This document shows positions 13,475 to 25,631 of a DNA stretch of 64,000 bases, in pieces. The first letter of the stretch is position 1. The number at the start of each line of letters is the position of its first letter. The stretch covers positions 17,931,930 to 17,995,929 of the forward strand of contig NC_082595.1 in the NCBI RefSeq assembly GCF_030936135.1. Direction: 5' to 3'. The notes beneath the pieces are model-generated. The model was not told where the DNA came from. It ran no database searches and was given only the letters and a program-made list of their open reading frames with translations. A program made the position numbers and the translations under genes. Source of the DNA: Gavia stellata. Taxonomy: Eukaryota > Chordata > Aves > Gaviiformes > Gaviidae.

Positions 13475-13755
13475 GTCCACAGATGGAGACTCCAGTGATG
13501 CCAGTGCAGATACTACTGATTTACACTTGTAGAAGCCATAAAGAAGATACCAGTGCATTTACATATTTCTCTCTGGAGCTTTATCATCCTGTTTTTTGTT
13601 TTATTTTTAGTGTCAGTACTATTGGTTGGGGCTTTTTTTCTGTGTTTGTTTTTATTTATTCCTGGGAAAGCATCATCATAATTTGTAAGATGCCTCCAGA
13701 TTTCATTTACATTTTTATTCCTTTGCTTCTGAATAAAAGAATTATTCTTTAAGGC
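13475..13755 (+). other. candidate 3'-terminal exon (unconfirmed)
   Basis: A pyrimidine-rich acceptor (TTTCTACTCTCATTCCAG) ends at 13474. It is followed by a frame, entered at phase 1, that reads STDGDSSDASADTTDLHL and then a TAG stop at 13530-13532. A canonical AATAAA polyadenylation signal lies at 13732-13737, about 200 nt after the stop. Acceptor, short acidic Ser/Asp/Thr tail, stop and polyA signal in this order is what a last exon looks like. I do not recognise the peptide, no upstream partner exon was identified, and such combinations also arise by chance in AT-rich DNA. It could equally be the last exon of a non-coding transcript. Confidence 0.25.
13732..13737 (+). promoter_or_regulatory. 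AATAAA hexamer, possible polyadenylation signal
   Basis: A canonical hexamer. It is notable only because it lies about 200 nt downstream of the candidate last-exon stop codon at 13530-13532. On its own, AATAAA is common in DNA of this composition. Confidence 0.3.
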
Positions 13756-13759
13756 TAGC

Positions 13760-16700
13760 TGGCAAGATGGTCACTACTTTTCCCACAGTCACTGCAGTCA
13801 TGAGACTACAGTGAAGCATTACAGCAGTTCAGCACAAGAAAACACACTTCATCACAGGATCTGGAGCCTTGCCACTGGAGAACAGCAGCATGAGGTATCA
13901 ACACAGGGCATTTCAGTGGTTCAGGGAGATGTGGACTGGTCATGAATGTACCCAGAAAGTAAACATTTCCTTATTTTCTATGACAAAAAAAGAATATTTT
14001 AACTCCCATCAGTCTGATGAAAAATTCCAAATATAGTTATTAGCCTGCTAGTACACAAGAGGAAGTTTATCAGGCAGAAAAGAATATCACAGCATAGCAG
14101 CATTTAGATATCATTGCATAGAAACCATAAAGGTTTTTTAATCAGAGGGAAATAAACTACATTGTTCTACAATTGGGAGAACTAAGGACATATCAAGTCT
14201 CATGAATTTGTGCTCTATATTCTGGTGGTCTCTGTCAGCAACTACCCCAGCTCCTTCCTTTACCCCTATGACCTTGAAAATCTTACTTTTCTCTGAAATA
14301 CCACCATGTTCCTCATTTCCTTCATCCCAATACAAAGATGAACAGCATCTCCGTAGTCAGTCTAATCCCTGTACTAGCTGCCCTCTAATAGACTGAGGAC
14401 ATGTGCTCAAACAGCTTCCAAGGTTTGTGTGCAATATTATGCCTGAGGCAAGCCAAGCAGAACAGTTAACCATTGAGTTTACATTGCAGCTTTTCCCTCT
14501 GTGGGAGCTCTAATTTGGGTGTCACTCCTCTCCTCACACACTGCTTTTCACAAAGCATATATGAATGCAATTACCTTTCATGCCTCTGCTTCCTTGCAAA
14601 ATGTAGTTGAAACTGGCCAACAGATTTGACACTTACTTAGGTAAGGATTAGGAGACAAACAGATGAACAAACAGGTGGAGAGCCAACATAATCACATAAT
14701 CTTTGCTTCCAGCCAAAAAAATAATTTTGGAAAAATTGTATTTGCTCCTACAAAAAGGGTTTTGTGGGAACTCTTCCAGGGGAATGTAATTGGTTCCTCT
14801 ACCAGCACTGGGCACCATCTTAAACTATTGAAAAACAGCTTTAGCAAGCACACACCATGCAGGCAGAATCAAAGAACATGGCACTGCAGTCATGCTCTTG
14901 CTGATGAAGCACAGTCCGTTAATGAAAGGATGGCCTAGCAGCATGCATCTAGCAGAACTGCTTCCTCCCCAAGACCAAACTGAGGCACACTGTTGTGGAT
15001 AAATGGATGCAATCCTGGATGTGCTATAAAACACTCAAAATTGTTGCTTTTCCAATCTATTAGTCCAACACTCCTCCACATTATGTTCATTTTCAAGATG
15101 GAAAACTTGAGGGATTTCGTTTCAATTTTAACTTTTATACAGTCCACTGCAAGCAAAATAAAGTGGTAAATGCAGAAGAAAAGCAATTAGACAAATATTA
15201 TTGTGACTTGAAAACTCTGTGAATCAACTTTTCGTTATCATTATTCCTTGACCTAGCACTTACATGTGCAGTTTTAAAACAATTGCACTGGATTTGTACT
15301 ATGCACCTTTCATTAGTGCTAATGGAAGGCTCCCTTGAGATTCAGAGAGAATTCAGCATGCTGTTTTGCTTTGGCACCAAGGTCTTTCACAAATGTTGGG
15401 GTTTTAATTGTTCTCTCATACAAAATTTTATCTGCCTTCTTCGACTTTCACTGAAGTTGTCACCAACTTGCAACATTGTCATCACTTTAGCGAAATTCTA
15501 TCACTTCTGAGAAGTGAACGGTATTAAACTGCCTCTCCCCCAAGGTAAAATGAGATTCTTGACTTTGTCTTTTGCATTTTCATTAATGTAGCTCTAAGTA
15601 GGATTGGTGTTTCAGTTCTGAATGCTGACACGGAGAACTCAAATAATAGTCATTATTGTAGTCATCAGTCACTTTATTCTGACCTATGCCTTGAGGATGC
15701 TTCATACAGTATTTGCATCTGTCCCTTGCAGGACATCTGAGTCTGTGCTGGATTCTAATGAGGGTTTCTAATACTTTTTTTTTCCTTTCTTTTTAGTTGC
15801 TGCAGATTAATTTCTCCCCACCTCTCCATCCTTATATATACCTGTTCTCCTTGTTCACTCTTTCAACTTATCACAAATCTTTATAAAGCACCTTTACTAT
15901 TTCTTAGAAGGTTTTCACATCTGCATATTTCTTTTTTATATGGACTGTCCTCTGCTTCCTGCGTGAGTCTTTTCTTGTCTTTGTAATCACAGAAACAAGA
16001 AGGGGAGCAGACTGACAGAATTACTCCATTGCCCTAGGTCAAGGGCAGGACTGAGCTTTATGATATCTTTCAAGACTTGCTTCTGGAGGCAAACAGCAAG
16101 TAAAGATTACACAAGGTGTGTGTTGCATCTGACATGCTAGGAGTTGTACACAGAGCAGGACAGGCTTCAGTGCATGCAGATCGCGCTGTCTCTGTTAGCT
16201 CCAGTGGGAACTTGGTCATTTACACAAACTGAGACTTTGGTCCACTTTGGTCCATTGTCCTCCTTCCTCACCCTGCCTGCTTGCTTACTTAAACCACACC
16301 TTAGATACTGTCTTCTCAATTGTACGTTCACTAGGTTATGGATAAGTATATGCTTATACATGTCATAGCAGCATAAAGGCCTCACATAATTTGATACTTT
16401 CTTCAAAACCCCTGTCTCCCAGAATCAGGGGAGTATATCACCCTTGCACGTTGATAATGTAAGGTTTGGTTTTTTTGGTGGGAGAATAACTTTAGACTCA
16501 GATCCACTCTAATCTCAAAAAATGGAGGTAAAATAATAAAGCCCTAAAGCATGTTATTATCACGGGGTTTAAATTCATTATTTTTAACACTATCTCATGA
16601 TTTTCAAGGGCACGACTCATCATACTAGAATGCCTGGAATTAACAATACTGAGTGACACTAAAACCAAGGCTCCATCATAGCATAAGCCCTTAGGCAATA

Positions 16701-19052
16701 CTGTAGCAATAAAACAAACACTATCTTATAGCTTGGAAGCTATTTCTAGGTCCCTCTGGGTGTCAGCGGGACTTAAGCAGAGAATAAAAAGAAGTGAATT
16801 TCACAATGCATCTAAGCCTTTGTGATAAAACAGCACAGCTTTTGTGGAATTAATTCTGCTCATAAGAAGTTTCCACCTCTACAGTACAGCAGAATTACCT
16901 AATGAACAGTTTTATTATGAAGCCACTATGTTTCTATGCAGTGTTTACACCTTCCCTGTCACTATTGTGGCTATAGGCATCCCATCCCCAAAGAATACAT
17001 TAGTGTTTTGTGTATGAATGGTGAATTGTAATAGAAAGCAGTCTTGCTGCTTGATAAACTAAGCATCTTTTGAATCTCTTATAGTTTTACTTAAAAACTC
17101 ATAAACACATGTTTGTTTTGCTAGGACAATGAAATGCCATTTAGCTACTGAAATCCCAATTAACTAAAGTTCTGTGCTAGTGCTACTGATGTAAATCAGG
17201 CTATTAGACAGGCAGTGCAAATGAAGATGCAGAATTGGTTCCAACCATTTAGCTACTGGTAATTGAGATGAAACGGAAGGCAACACACTGAATTTAACAT
17301 TGTCTGTATAGACAGTTTAGTAGTCTTTTTTAATTGCAAGAATTTATGGACTGTGCAATGATAGCACCAGTGAAAACATGACAATGTAATAGCATGACGC
17401 ATTGTAATGCTTTATCGTGTTGTAAAACAATTGGGAAATATGGAGGTGATGGAACATTACATCCCACATTTTCCAATGAACCTTTCCATACTACCATATC
17501 TCATGGGATTGCTGAAGCTAAAAACAATGGAAGACTTACCAGGGAAATCTGGTCATAGGGGAAGGGTCACTAATAAAGGCCTTCAAGTCACTAGTAAAGC
17601 ACTTCAGGAGTCCAGATTTCCACAGGGAAATCTCCACAAAGCAGTATTTACCCCTCCAACAGTAATTTGTAGACAGCTTGCCATTCAGGTGCAAGTCAGA
17701 GCAAAAAGGCCTAAATAAGACATAGGGAAAGAAAGATACCTAAAATTTAATTCAAGGAAGTTGATAGCTCAGCTGAGGAAAGGCAGAACTCAACTGAGGA
17801 AAACGATTAGGGAAGAAGTTATTTAGCCTCTGCATCTCAAAGAGATTTGAAAATCTGGGTTTAAAGGCAGTACTTCCCCTGACTTATGTTTGCTGTAAAC
17901 TCTTACAGAGTCCAGGGCCTAAACGCAGTCAGTCCTTAATTTTAAATAAGAAATCAACAACATCCACCAAACAGGAAAGTGACCTATATGCCACCATGTG
18001 TAGTCTGAAGTATAGCTTTGTCCTTCCCTCCCACTGAAGCCTTCCCATTTCATATCAGCAGTACAGTGTTGTGTTAATGGCAGCATACAAATGACTGAGC
18101 AGACCAGTAGTTAGTTCAGTCCTGTTTCAGTGAATAGTTAGGTATTTCCAGTAGAAGAGTTTTAACGGGAGAGGTTCAGAGCGCTTGACATCAGAGTATC
18201 TAATAACCCATCACACTGGAGCTCTTTAGGGTTAAGACACTTCTCAGAACAGTAGCAGTCCCTCCTTCAAATCAGGATGAGGAAACTCGCTACATAGGCA
18301 GTGTAATCAGCTGGTCACAAGGACCTACGCTGATCACACAGACAGATTATTATCTTTCTTTTGGTTTACTATTTTCACCAAGAAACTGAATTATGTTAAG
18401 AAAAGCTGTTCTCTTAGGATTCTTTGAAAAGAAAAAAAAAAGTAGTTCTCGATTAATATCTAGGGGTAAGATTAAATTTTAGGCTAGGCTACTTGGTTGC
18501 CATTTTAGGCCCCCCTGGATGCCTAAACTTAGCTGTTCCCTGGCTGAGGTTTATGAAGTTAGGTCCTTCTACAGCTCAGGATGTGCCTGATTACTAGACC
18601 ATGCATTCTTTTTTTGAAGTTGGGTAAGTGGTCCAAGGACAGAAAAAGCAGCCAAGGGAAGGCATGATGTCTCAGTATCTCTACCTGAAGCTATACCATT
18701 CTGCATAAAACAGTTGGGTACGACAAAGAAAGATGGAATAATTTATAAAGCTTAGGAGATTAGTCAGTCACTGAAGATAAGAAGAGGAAACCTAAATCTA
18801 TTATCCATTCCAATAAAGAAAACCTTTTGTCACAAAATTATTCTGGCAAAAGCTGAGGTACTTAAAGATTTTAGGTTGTAACTGAGAAGGTCTTTGGAGA
18901 ATCATAATTTTCAATGTAGTGCCTGTATGTTCATATCAATGCACTTGTCTTCTGTGATCATTTCCCGTAAGCACTTCTATGATTGAGTTTCTCCAAAATG
19001 AATATTCATGCAAAATATATGTATTAGCCTGCATATCTGAATGCTTGTGTGG
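13760..19052. other. non-coding stretch, nothing recognised
   Basis: No recognisable transposon, RNA gene or exon. Open frames are 60-103 codons, on both strands, without motifs. The longest, at 17407-17718, has no similarity that I know of. Confidence 0.55.
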
Positions 19053-19067
19053 AAAAAAAAAAAAAAA
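19053..19067. repeat. A15 homopolymer
   Basis: Fifteen consecutive A residues on the plus strand. No retroposed gene body is visible upstream. Confidence 0.9.
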
Positions 19068-22000
19068 GTACTTTCTGCAATAATTTACATCTGAAATTAA
19101 TTACAGTCAGCCAATCATAAAGTGAAAGCCCTATAGCATGATTCATATGATCAGATACATGAAAGTGACATGGTTCCTTCAGAATTGCAAGCTGGCATAA
19201 GTCAAACAGTTGAACTGCAGAAAAACACAGGGCATTCAAGAACGTTCTCAAATGAACAGCACGTTTAATGTATTTGTATTCATTCCTTTTATATATTATG
19301 GTACCCATTCTTCCAACAAGAATTTTTGAAGAGTGAAATTATCCTTGTGACAAAATTAATTAGGCCTTGCCAGGAGCCTAACCCCACTTATACTTACGCG
19401 TTCCTCGTGGGCAGAAGTACCAGAAATGAAAATGCTGCAGGGCTCATACAGCAGGGTAACGACACTTTTGGCTGAAATATGTGCTTTACAAAAAGGGATG
19501 CTTTCTTCTCTTTTAGGTGTGTTGCCATCCAGAGTTGAAAGCAGGAGCCTGGAGGTTTACAAGATGTTTGTAGTTTAAGAACAAGGACTTGGGATAATGG
19601 ATGCCTGAGTCTGAACATAGTAGCACTCAGAAAACTGAGGACCATGCCATTGCACCTTTTGGAGATGCCTGGTTTTTTCTTCTGGTCTCAAGATTGGAGC
19701 TTGAGGTAGAAGCAGTAAACAAACTTCCATATAACCTTTCCCATACCTTACTGTTAAATATCAGGTGTTCAGCATCAGGAAACAGAACCCAGGATAATAA
19801 TTAAAAAAGTTTAAAAATCATGAAGTTTGTTTATATTTTAAATACAGCAGCTTACACTCTGAGCCTGAACCTTTACAGGAAAGCCTTCAGTTTTTCTAAA
19901 CTAGAAAACTACTCTACACCAGAATCTCAAGGGAGAGATTGGTTTGTCAGTTATTTGCTTATATTACATGTTTCCAGGAGCAGGCAGGAGCCTTAAGAAG
20001 AAAAGCTGAACGTCAGTGACTCAATAGCTGGTAGTATGTTGGTCACATAAACTAGGAATAGGGACAGGAGAAAAAAGGAAAAAGGCTTACAGTAAAACCT
20101 TGTAGTAAGGAAGATTGAAAGACCCCTAAAGTATAAAAACGGACTATGAGCACCACTGAAACTTGATGATAAGGGAGACTTTAATACCAAGCAACCAAAC
20201 ACCAACCCTTTGCCGTAAAGAAAGTGTGCCTAGAGGGATCACAGGTATCACCCGCAGGTGTGCTTGAATTTTGTTAGCTTATCTAATTACCTTTGAAAAT
20301 AAGAATGTCTGGTCTGTGTGGCCTATAGCTTCCACATACCAAACTGTCCTACCAACAGCAGATGTGGCAGCTCTGGAAGAAAATGCTGATGCAAAGTGGC
20401 AAAAGCTGACACACGGGTATCTGGGCACCAGAACAATTACTGTGATTTCTGTTAATGTAATTTCTAGAGATACTTGAAACAAGATTTGATAAACATGCAT
20501 GTCTTTATATTTTAGGTAGAGTGTGATTGGTGTACCTGAGTAGGGCATACAAACAGGCAGTAATGCACCTGTAGCTCAATCCTCAACCCCATTGACTGCA
20601 GTGGGATATGAATCCGGTCCTCTGAAGGTTACTGATCTTCTCTTGTATCTTTTATTGAACTACACAGCACACTGATGACTGACCCTTCAGAGAAGCAACG
20701 ACAGGACCTCAGGAGGAGATTATTTTTGTACTTAAAAAACTTGCAGGTTACTTTTGAAGTAAGGAAGAAGGAAGACAAAAGCTTTAATGACTCAAAGACC
20801 TGAGCATTGAAAGAACTTGAGAAGAAAACATGGCAGACTTCATTTCTGAAACTGCCTTACAGAAAAGCTCTTTGAAAAGTCAGATATTTCTTTATACCTC
20901 AACTTCTTTTGTCTTTAATGAAGAGGGTAAATATGCTGAAAGCACAGGGATAAGATGTAAGATCCCAAAAGAACAATACCAGAGAATCTGAATGTATTTG
21001 AAGCTTCCCTTAAAAGGTGACCTGGAATATGAGATAGTATCTCAATGATCCAACAGTGAAAACTGTTTTTCTAATTTTCTCCTTCTTGTCTCTTGAATGA
21101 TGTCCTGGCTCAAATCAGTTACTGTTGCCTTCACGGGAAAATTCAGGTTTGTGTATAGCTGGGGCTCTGTATGGGCCTGGATTTTATAAGACATGAATGC
21201 TCTAAATTTATAACATACGTTACCTTTGTAAGCTGAAGATGCTCAGAATATCGATGGACAGGAATTGATAGAAGGGCAAAATGGGCTATAGACATTTTTG
21301 AACTTTATTACCTGCAGACCTTGCAGAGTCTAGAAAAATGAGATAAGAGAATTGTGGTCACCTTTGTTTCAAAAATAGCAGTCTGCTGGTAAAAATTCAC
21401 TTTGTTTTGTATGTTCTTATCAAGCAGATACAGAAAAGATGATGAAGCTGTTGCAAATATATCCTTGCTTTGTTCTGCTCAGCACTTTCTTTTACCCACC
21501 TCTCTATCCTTCTGCACTCAAATATCTATACCAGTGCCAGTGATAGGAGCAAGCTGGGGAAAGGAAGAGGAAGGAGGGCAAGACAAAGCCTGTGTCCATT
21601 TTTGCCAATCATGTGTGGTCTTTTAAAGCAAGGACTCAAGCAGTGACTGAAATGGTGAATAGAAACTGGATTAACTAAATCCTACATAAAGAAAAAAAAG
21701 CAAAAAATTACAAAGAAACAAAATGAAGTAGAGGGGACATGGACAGATACATTGAAGAAACTATGTAAAAGCAGAGGACACTTAAAGAAGGTGATGTTAA
21801 AAAGGAAGAAGAGGCGAGGCAGACTGTTTTAAAATGGGTACGTATGTATAACAAAACCTCATTAAGATCTTATGGAGCTTCACGAGACAGGCTTGTGCTT
21901 GAACTGTGAAATTCACCACTCTTGCAATCTGCAGGAGCAGCTATCCTCTCCAAGTATGTTTGATATAGTATTGGCCATGAGAATAAGAGCCCTTGCATCT

Positions 22001-23620
22001 GTAAGTGTTTAAAAAAACTTCATTAATTGTCACACAACACTAGTGATCTCAGCAAAACAGCTGGTGGTAGAGGTAGAAATAGATCGAAGGATCCACTCAG
22101 AATACAGACCATTGCAATACCCACTAAAAACTTGTGTTATCTTATATGTAGCAAACAGCAATGTGATTTTAATAGATTGGGAAATGAATAAGGTTAGTGT
22201 GTGACTTTGGGACTCCTTAAGATGATGATTTGCTATGTTTACTGAGGATAGAGAAGCTGAAGAAGACACCTTCTTAAGAATTGCAGTCCATGTTTTTTCA
22301 ATGCTTAAGTTGAAAAAATACCAGATAAAAAATTTTCTGGACAAAAATAAATTATTAGTTTCACAAGCAAAAAGCACAATAAAGGTGAGGCAGATTCCAT
22401 TGTAACATTCAAGAACATCCAATATTTTAACTTAAAAAAATCACCAAGTCAGAGACTCTTCACCTGTTTGTGGTATGCTTCCCCTCTGCTCTCCACAGTT
22501 GGATGCTTAAGTACTGCTATGCTTGAAGTATCTAAAATAGGATGCCTTGGGATCCCAGGTTTAATCTTTCTGAAGTGAAGAGTTTTGTAATGTTTTCAGA
22601 TGTTTTCAGAAGCTTTTCCAAGCCTGTATGCAGGTTTTGGAAGAAAACTTTGGAAACAAATAATTTCTTTTCAGTTATTCTAGTTCTTGCCTACTGGAAA
22701 AGCCATTTTCTTAACACAATAGAGTTTCCATTTTAGAGAAGTTCCTTACCTTTTATTTCCACAAGGTTGTGTGACCAAGAGCTATCATGCTAACAGATGT
22801 GGTTTGTTCTGAGCTTGTAGAGACGTCATTGGGTTCACTTGGCTACAGAAGAGCTTCCTGGAACTGAGGCTAATATATTGTAAGGAGTTATTTTGGATCC
22901 ATTCTTTACTTTAGGTCAAATATTTCAAGATTTATATTTTTCCTCACAATATATTTCTGGAGATGCAGATGAGTTAAAAGAAAGAAGTCAATGCACTGAA
23001 TATTAACACACATCATTTTAATGGTATTATCTTAGGCTATATTTATTTGGAAGGTTGATTCATTACTAGTTGCAATGTTAATATAGAAATATTAAGCAAG
23101 AGGCTTCAAGGGTGATAATATAATTTCTGATTAATAAAAGTCCTAATAATGTGCCTTAATTAACTACAATATGTGGTTTCTATAGCTCCAAGGTCTGACT
23201 ATTCTAAGTAATTTATTGCCAGTAAGGTCCAAGGCAGTGCCCGTTATAAATTTAATTCATTAATATGCTACATTTAATGAGAAAAAGGTTATTCTACAGA
23301 ATTCAGACTGGGTGCACGTATTAGCTTTAGCAAATAATAGACCTTTTCTAATCTTGCAACAACTTTTTAACATTAAATTCTCTGCAATACATTCCTCCTC
23401 ACTGTAGTTTCAATCAAATGAAAACACAGAGGCAAATCAGAAGTAAATCACAAACACAAATGTGAGTCTCCCTCTTCTACTAGAGGACCTCTAGAAGGCC
23501 TTCTTGAAAGTAGTAATATGTGTGGTTGGGCAGGAGGAGGAAGTGATAATGCCCTCCCAGTGTTTATTTGATCATCCAGTTGATAAGATATTTATGCATA
23601 TATTTTTCATTGGGAAAATT
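19068..23620. other. non-coding stretch, possible conserved AT-rich block near its end
   Basis: No gene or transposon is supported. The antisense open frame at 22030-22422 (130 codons) has no domain and is probably chance. Positions about 23090-23400 are rich in TAATTA/TTAATT-type motifs and unusually free of repeats. Taken with its texture, that suggests a possible conserved non-coding element, but conservation cannot be judged from one sequence. Confidence 0.45.
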
Positions 23621-23627
23621 AATAGTG

Positions 23628-23695
23628 TTATAGAGTATAAAATGAAGTTATAGAGTATGTAAAAGTATAGAGTATATAAAAGAGTATGTAAAATT
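23628..23695. repeat. short tandem repeat, TATAGAGTATRTAAAAG-type unit
   Basis: About three and a half imperfect copies of a 17-20 bp unit containing TATAGAGTAT followed by AAAA. The first copy has a GAAGT spacer and the last is 5'-truncated. It is a small minisatellite. Confidence 0.75.
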
Positions 23696-24050
23696 GAAAG
23701 CCAAAGAAGACTACTGAACTGTATATTCAGGCCAGATAGGACTAACATGATTATTCATCTAATTCCCTGCATAATATATGTCATAGAATTTGACCCAGCA
23801 ATTCCTGGATCAAACTCGCAAGTTATTCTTCAGTTCTATGGGGCCAACTGAGACCTCTTCTGAATCATAGTCATTCCATGTCATGTAGTAGCTCACCCTG
23901 CATCAGCATATAGTGAAAGAAAGACTAAACAATCTCAGCCCCCTCCCTTTCTCTTCCTCCCAGTATGTCAACTACTGCCACAACTTTCCCTTTGTTTTTG
24001 GAAAGCTTATTTTCAAATAAGGCTAATTAGACCAAATGAAAAATAAATCT

Positions 24051-24150
24051 GGGCCATTTACCAGAGAAGAAACTGAGGCTCAAAGAAATGAAGCAAATTG
24101 TGCTACAAAGGGAATCTCTAACAGAGACAGAATTTGCAGGAAGGAAGAGC
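24051..24150 (-). mobile_element. MIR-like SINE relic
   Basis: The segment reads as the reverse complement of the MIR core and 3' part. It has CCATTtACcaGAGaAGAAACTGAGG, then a purine-rich GAAATGAAGCAA stretch, then AACAGAGACAGAATTTG, in the order expected for MIR. It is strongly diverged, as expected for MIR in amniotes, and its edges are approximate. Confidence 0.5.
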
Positions 24151-25289
24151 TTTAAGGGAAAATACAGGGCTACTTAACTTTTGCTGGCCTGATTATAGGT
24201 TTGATACTGTTTTGAATGCTTCACACATAGGACGAGCCTGGTCCTCCAGTCCCTGACACCACCACAGTTCTGGTAGGATGTAGCCAATAAGAGTTTTCTT
24301 ATTCCTAAATGAGAGTAGGTCTTCTATGTCATTTCATTATCACTCCATGACGAGGATCGATGCCTTGAGATTAACTTGTGTGTGGAGCCAATGATGTGAT
24401 GCATGAAGTGCTCAGCAAATATATTTCCACACAATGATATAGCTCCAGGAGAGGTCTAGTCTGTTCTGGACCAGCTCAAGTTTTATGATTTGTGTATGCT
24501 TTCCAATACAGAATGAGTTAACTGGATCAGTAAAATGGCCAGAGAGTGAGGTACACAGTCCCTTTCCCAATCACAGATGGAAAAATGCCTTTCTGGCATC
24601 AGAGTAAATTAGTGTATCAAGAATCAAAGGAGTCCAGAAATGGTTTCAGGCTATAAACCAATTTGACTTTTGGGAGCAGAGACTGTCAATGCATAAAAAT
24701 GTGACAACACCACCAAAACACTGCCTGCCTTCCTGTCTCTGGCATCTCTTTGGATGGATTTAGGCTTAGCCAGTTGCTTCACAGCCACCTGCTGATTTTA
24801 GCCAGACAGTGAGACAATTGGATAACAGAGAGCTGGGCTTTGACATAATGGATTTTCACAAAGACAGCCAACAGACCCAGGTGCTCAGACCTTGAACTAG
24901 GCAGCAGAAACCTGTCTTTAGTTCCTCAAACTTGCTGGGTTCTGACCACAATCACAAAAGACCTAGATTGCTATCCAAATGGCTTCCTTATAGTAGCACT
25001 ACATGTGCTTTTTGAAGGAGACAAGGAGAAGCTGAAATCCACATGTAGCTAGGTAAATGTACAAGTTCATGCAACTTGTCAACATATGGCATCTGCTGAT
25101 CTTCATACACAGCTCAGTCCTTGCACCCATGAGACTAGCTCTGAGGCCACAGGAAACAGAATAACGGTAGAAGATAGACCAAGTAATGCTTTACCCTTTC
25201 TCCCTGCCCAACAGACTGCAAAATTAGAGGTTAGCCTTCTATTTCACTCGTGCTCTCAACCATACCTTAGTCAATGTCACTCTATTTGC

Positions 25290-25631
25290 GGCCTTGTAAG
25301 GGCGCCCTTAAAGGGGGCTTACAAGAAAGATGGGGACAGAGTTTTTAGTAGGGCCTGTTGCGATAGGGCAAGGGGTAACGGTTTTAAACTAAAAAAGGGT
25401 AGATTCACACTAGGTATAAGAGAGAAATTTTTTACAATGAGGGTGGTGAAAACACTGGAACAGGTTGCCCAGAGAGGTGGTAGATGCCCCATTCCTGGAA
25501 ACATTCAAGGTCAGGTTGGATGGGGCTCTGAGCAACCTGATCTAGTTGAAGATGCCCCTGCTCATTGCAGGGGGGTTGGACTAGATGACCTTTAAAGGTG
25601 CCTTCCAACCCAAACTGTTCTATGATTCTAT
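25290..25631 (+). mobile_element. 5'-truncated CR1 LINE, 3' end fragment
   Basis: This is a typical avian CR1 3' end on the plus strand. The residual ORF2 C-terminus is readable: an ARGNGFKLKKGRF-type segment, IREKFFTMRVVK, then LEQVAQRGG where the family has W-NRLP/QVAQR-type sequence. It is followed by the CR1 3' UTR with GGTTGGACTAGATGACC, CCTTCCAACCC and an ending of TTCTATGATTCTA. The end differs from the ATTCTGTG tail of the copy at 34-35.8 kb, so this is another CR1 subfamily. The insertion creates a chance 169-codon plus-strand frame (25086-25595) that joins flanking DNA to the CR1 remnant; it is not a gene. Divergence from the family pattern is moderate. Confidence 0.93.

Noticed and set aside
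22030..22422. 130-codon minus-strand open frame
   Set aside because: No domain, signal peptide or supporting context, and AT-rich composition.
25086..25595. 169-codon plus-strand open frame
   Set aside because: Its second half is the CR1 ORF2 C-terminus and 3' UTR, and its first half is unrelated flanking DNA. A fortuitous join, not a gene.
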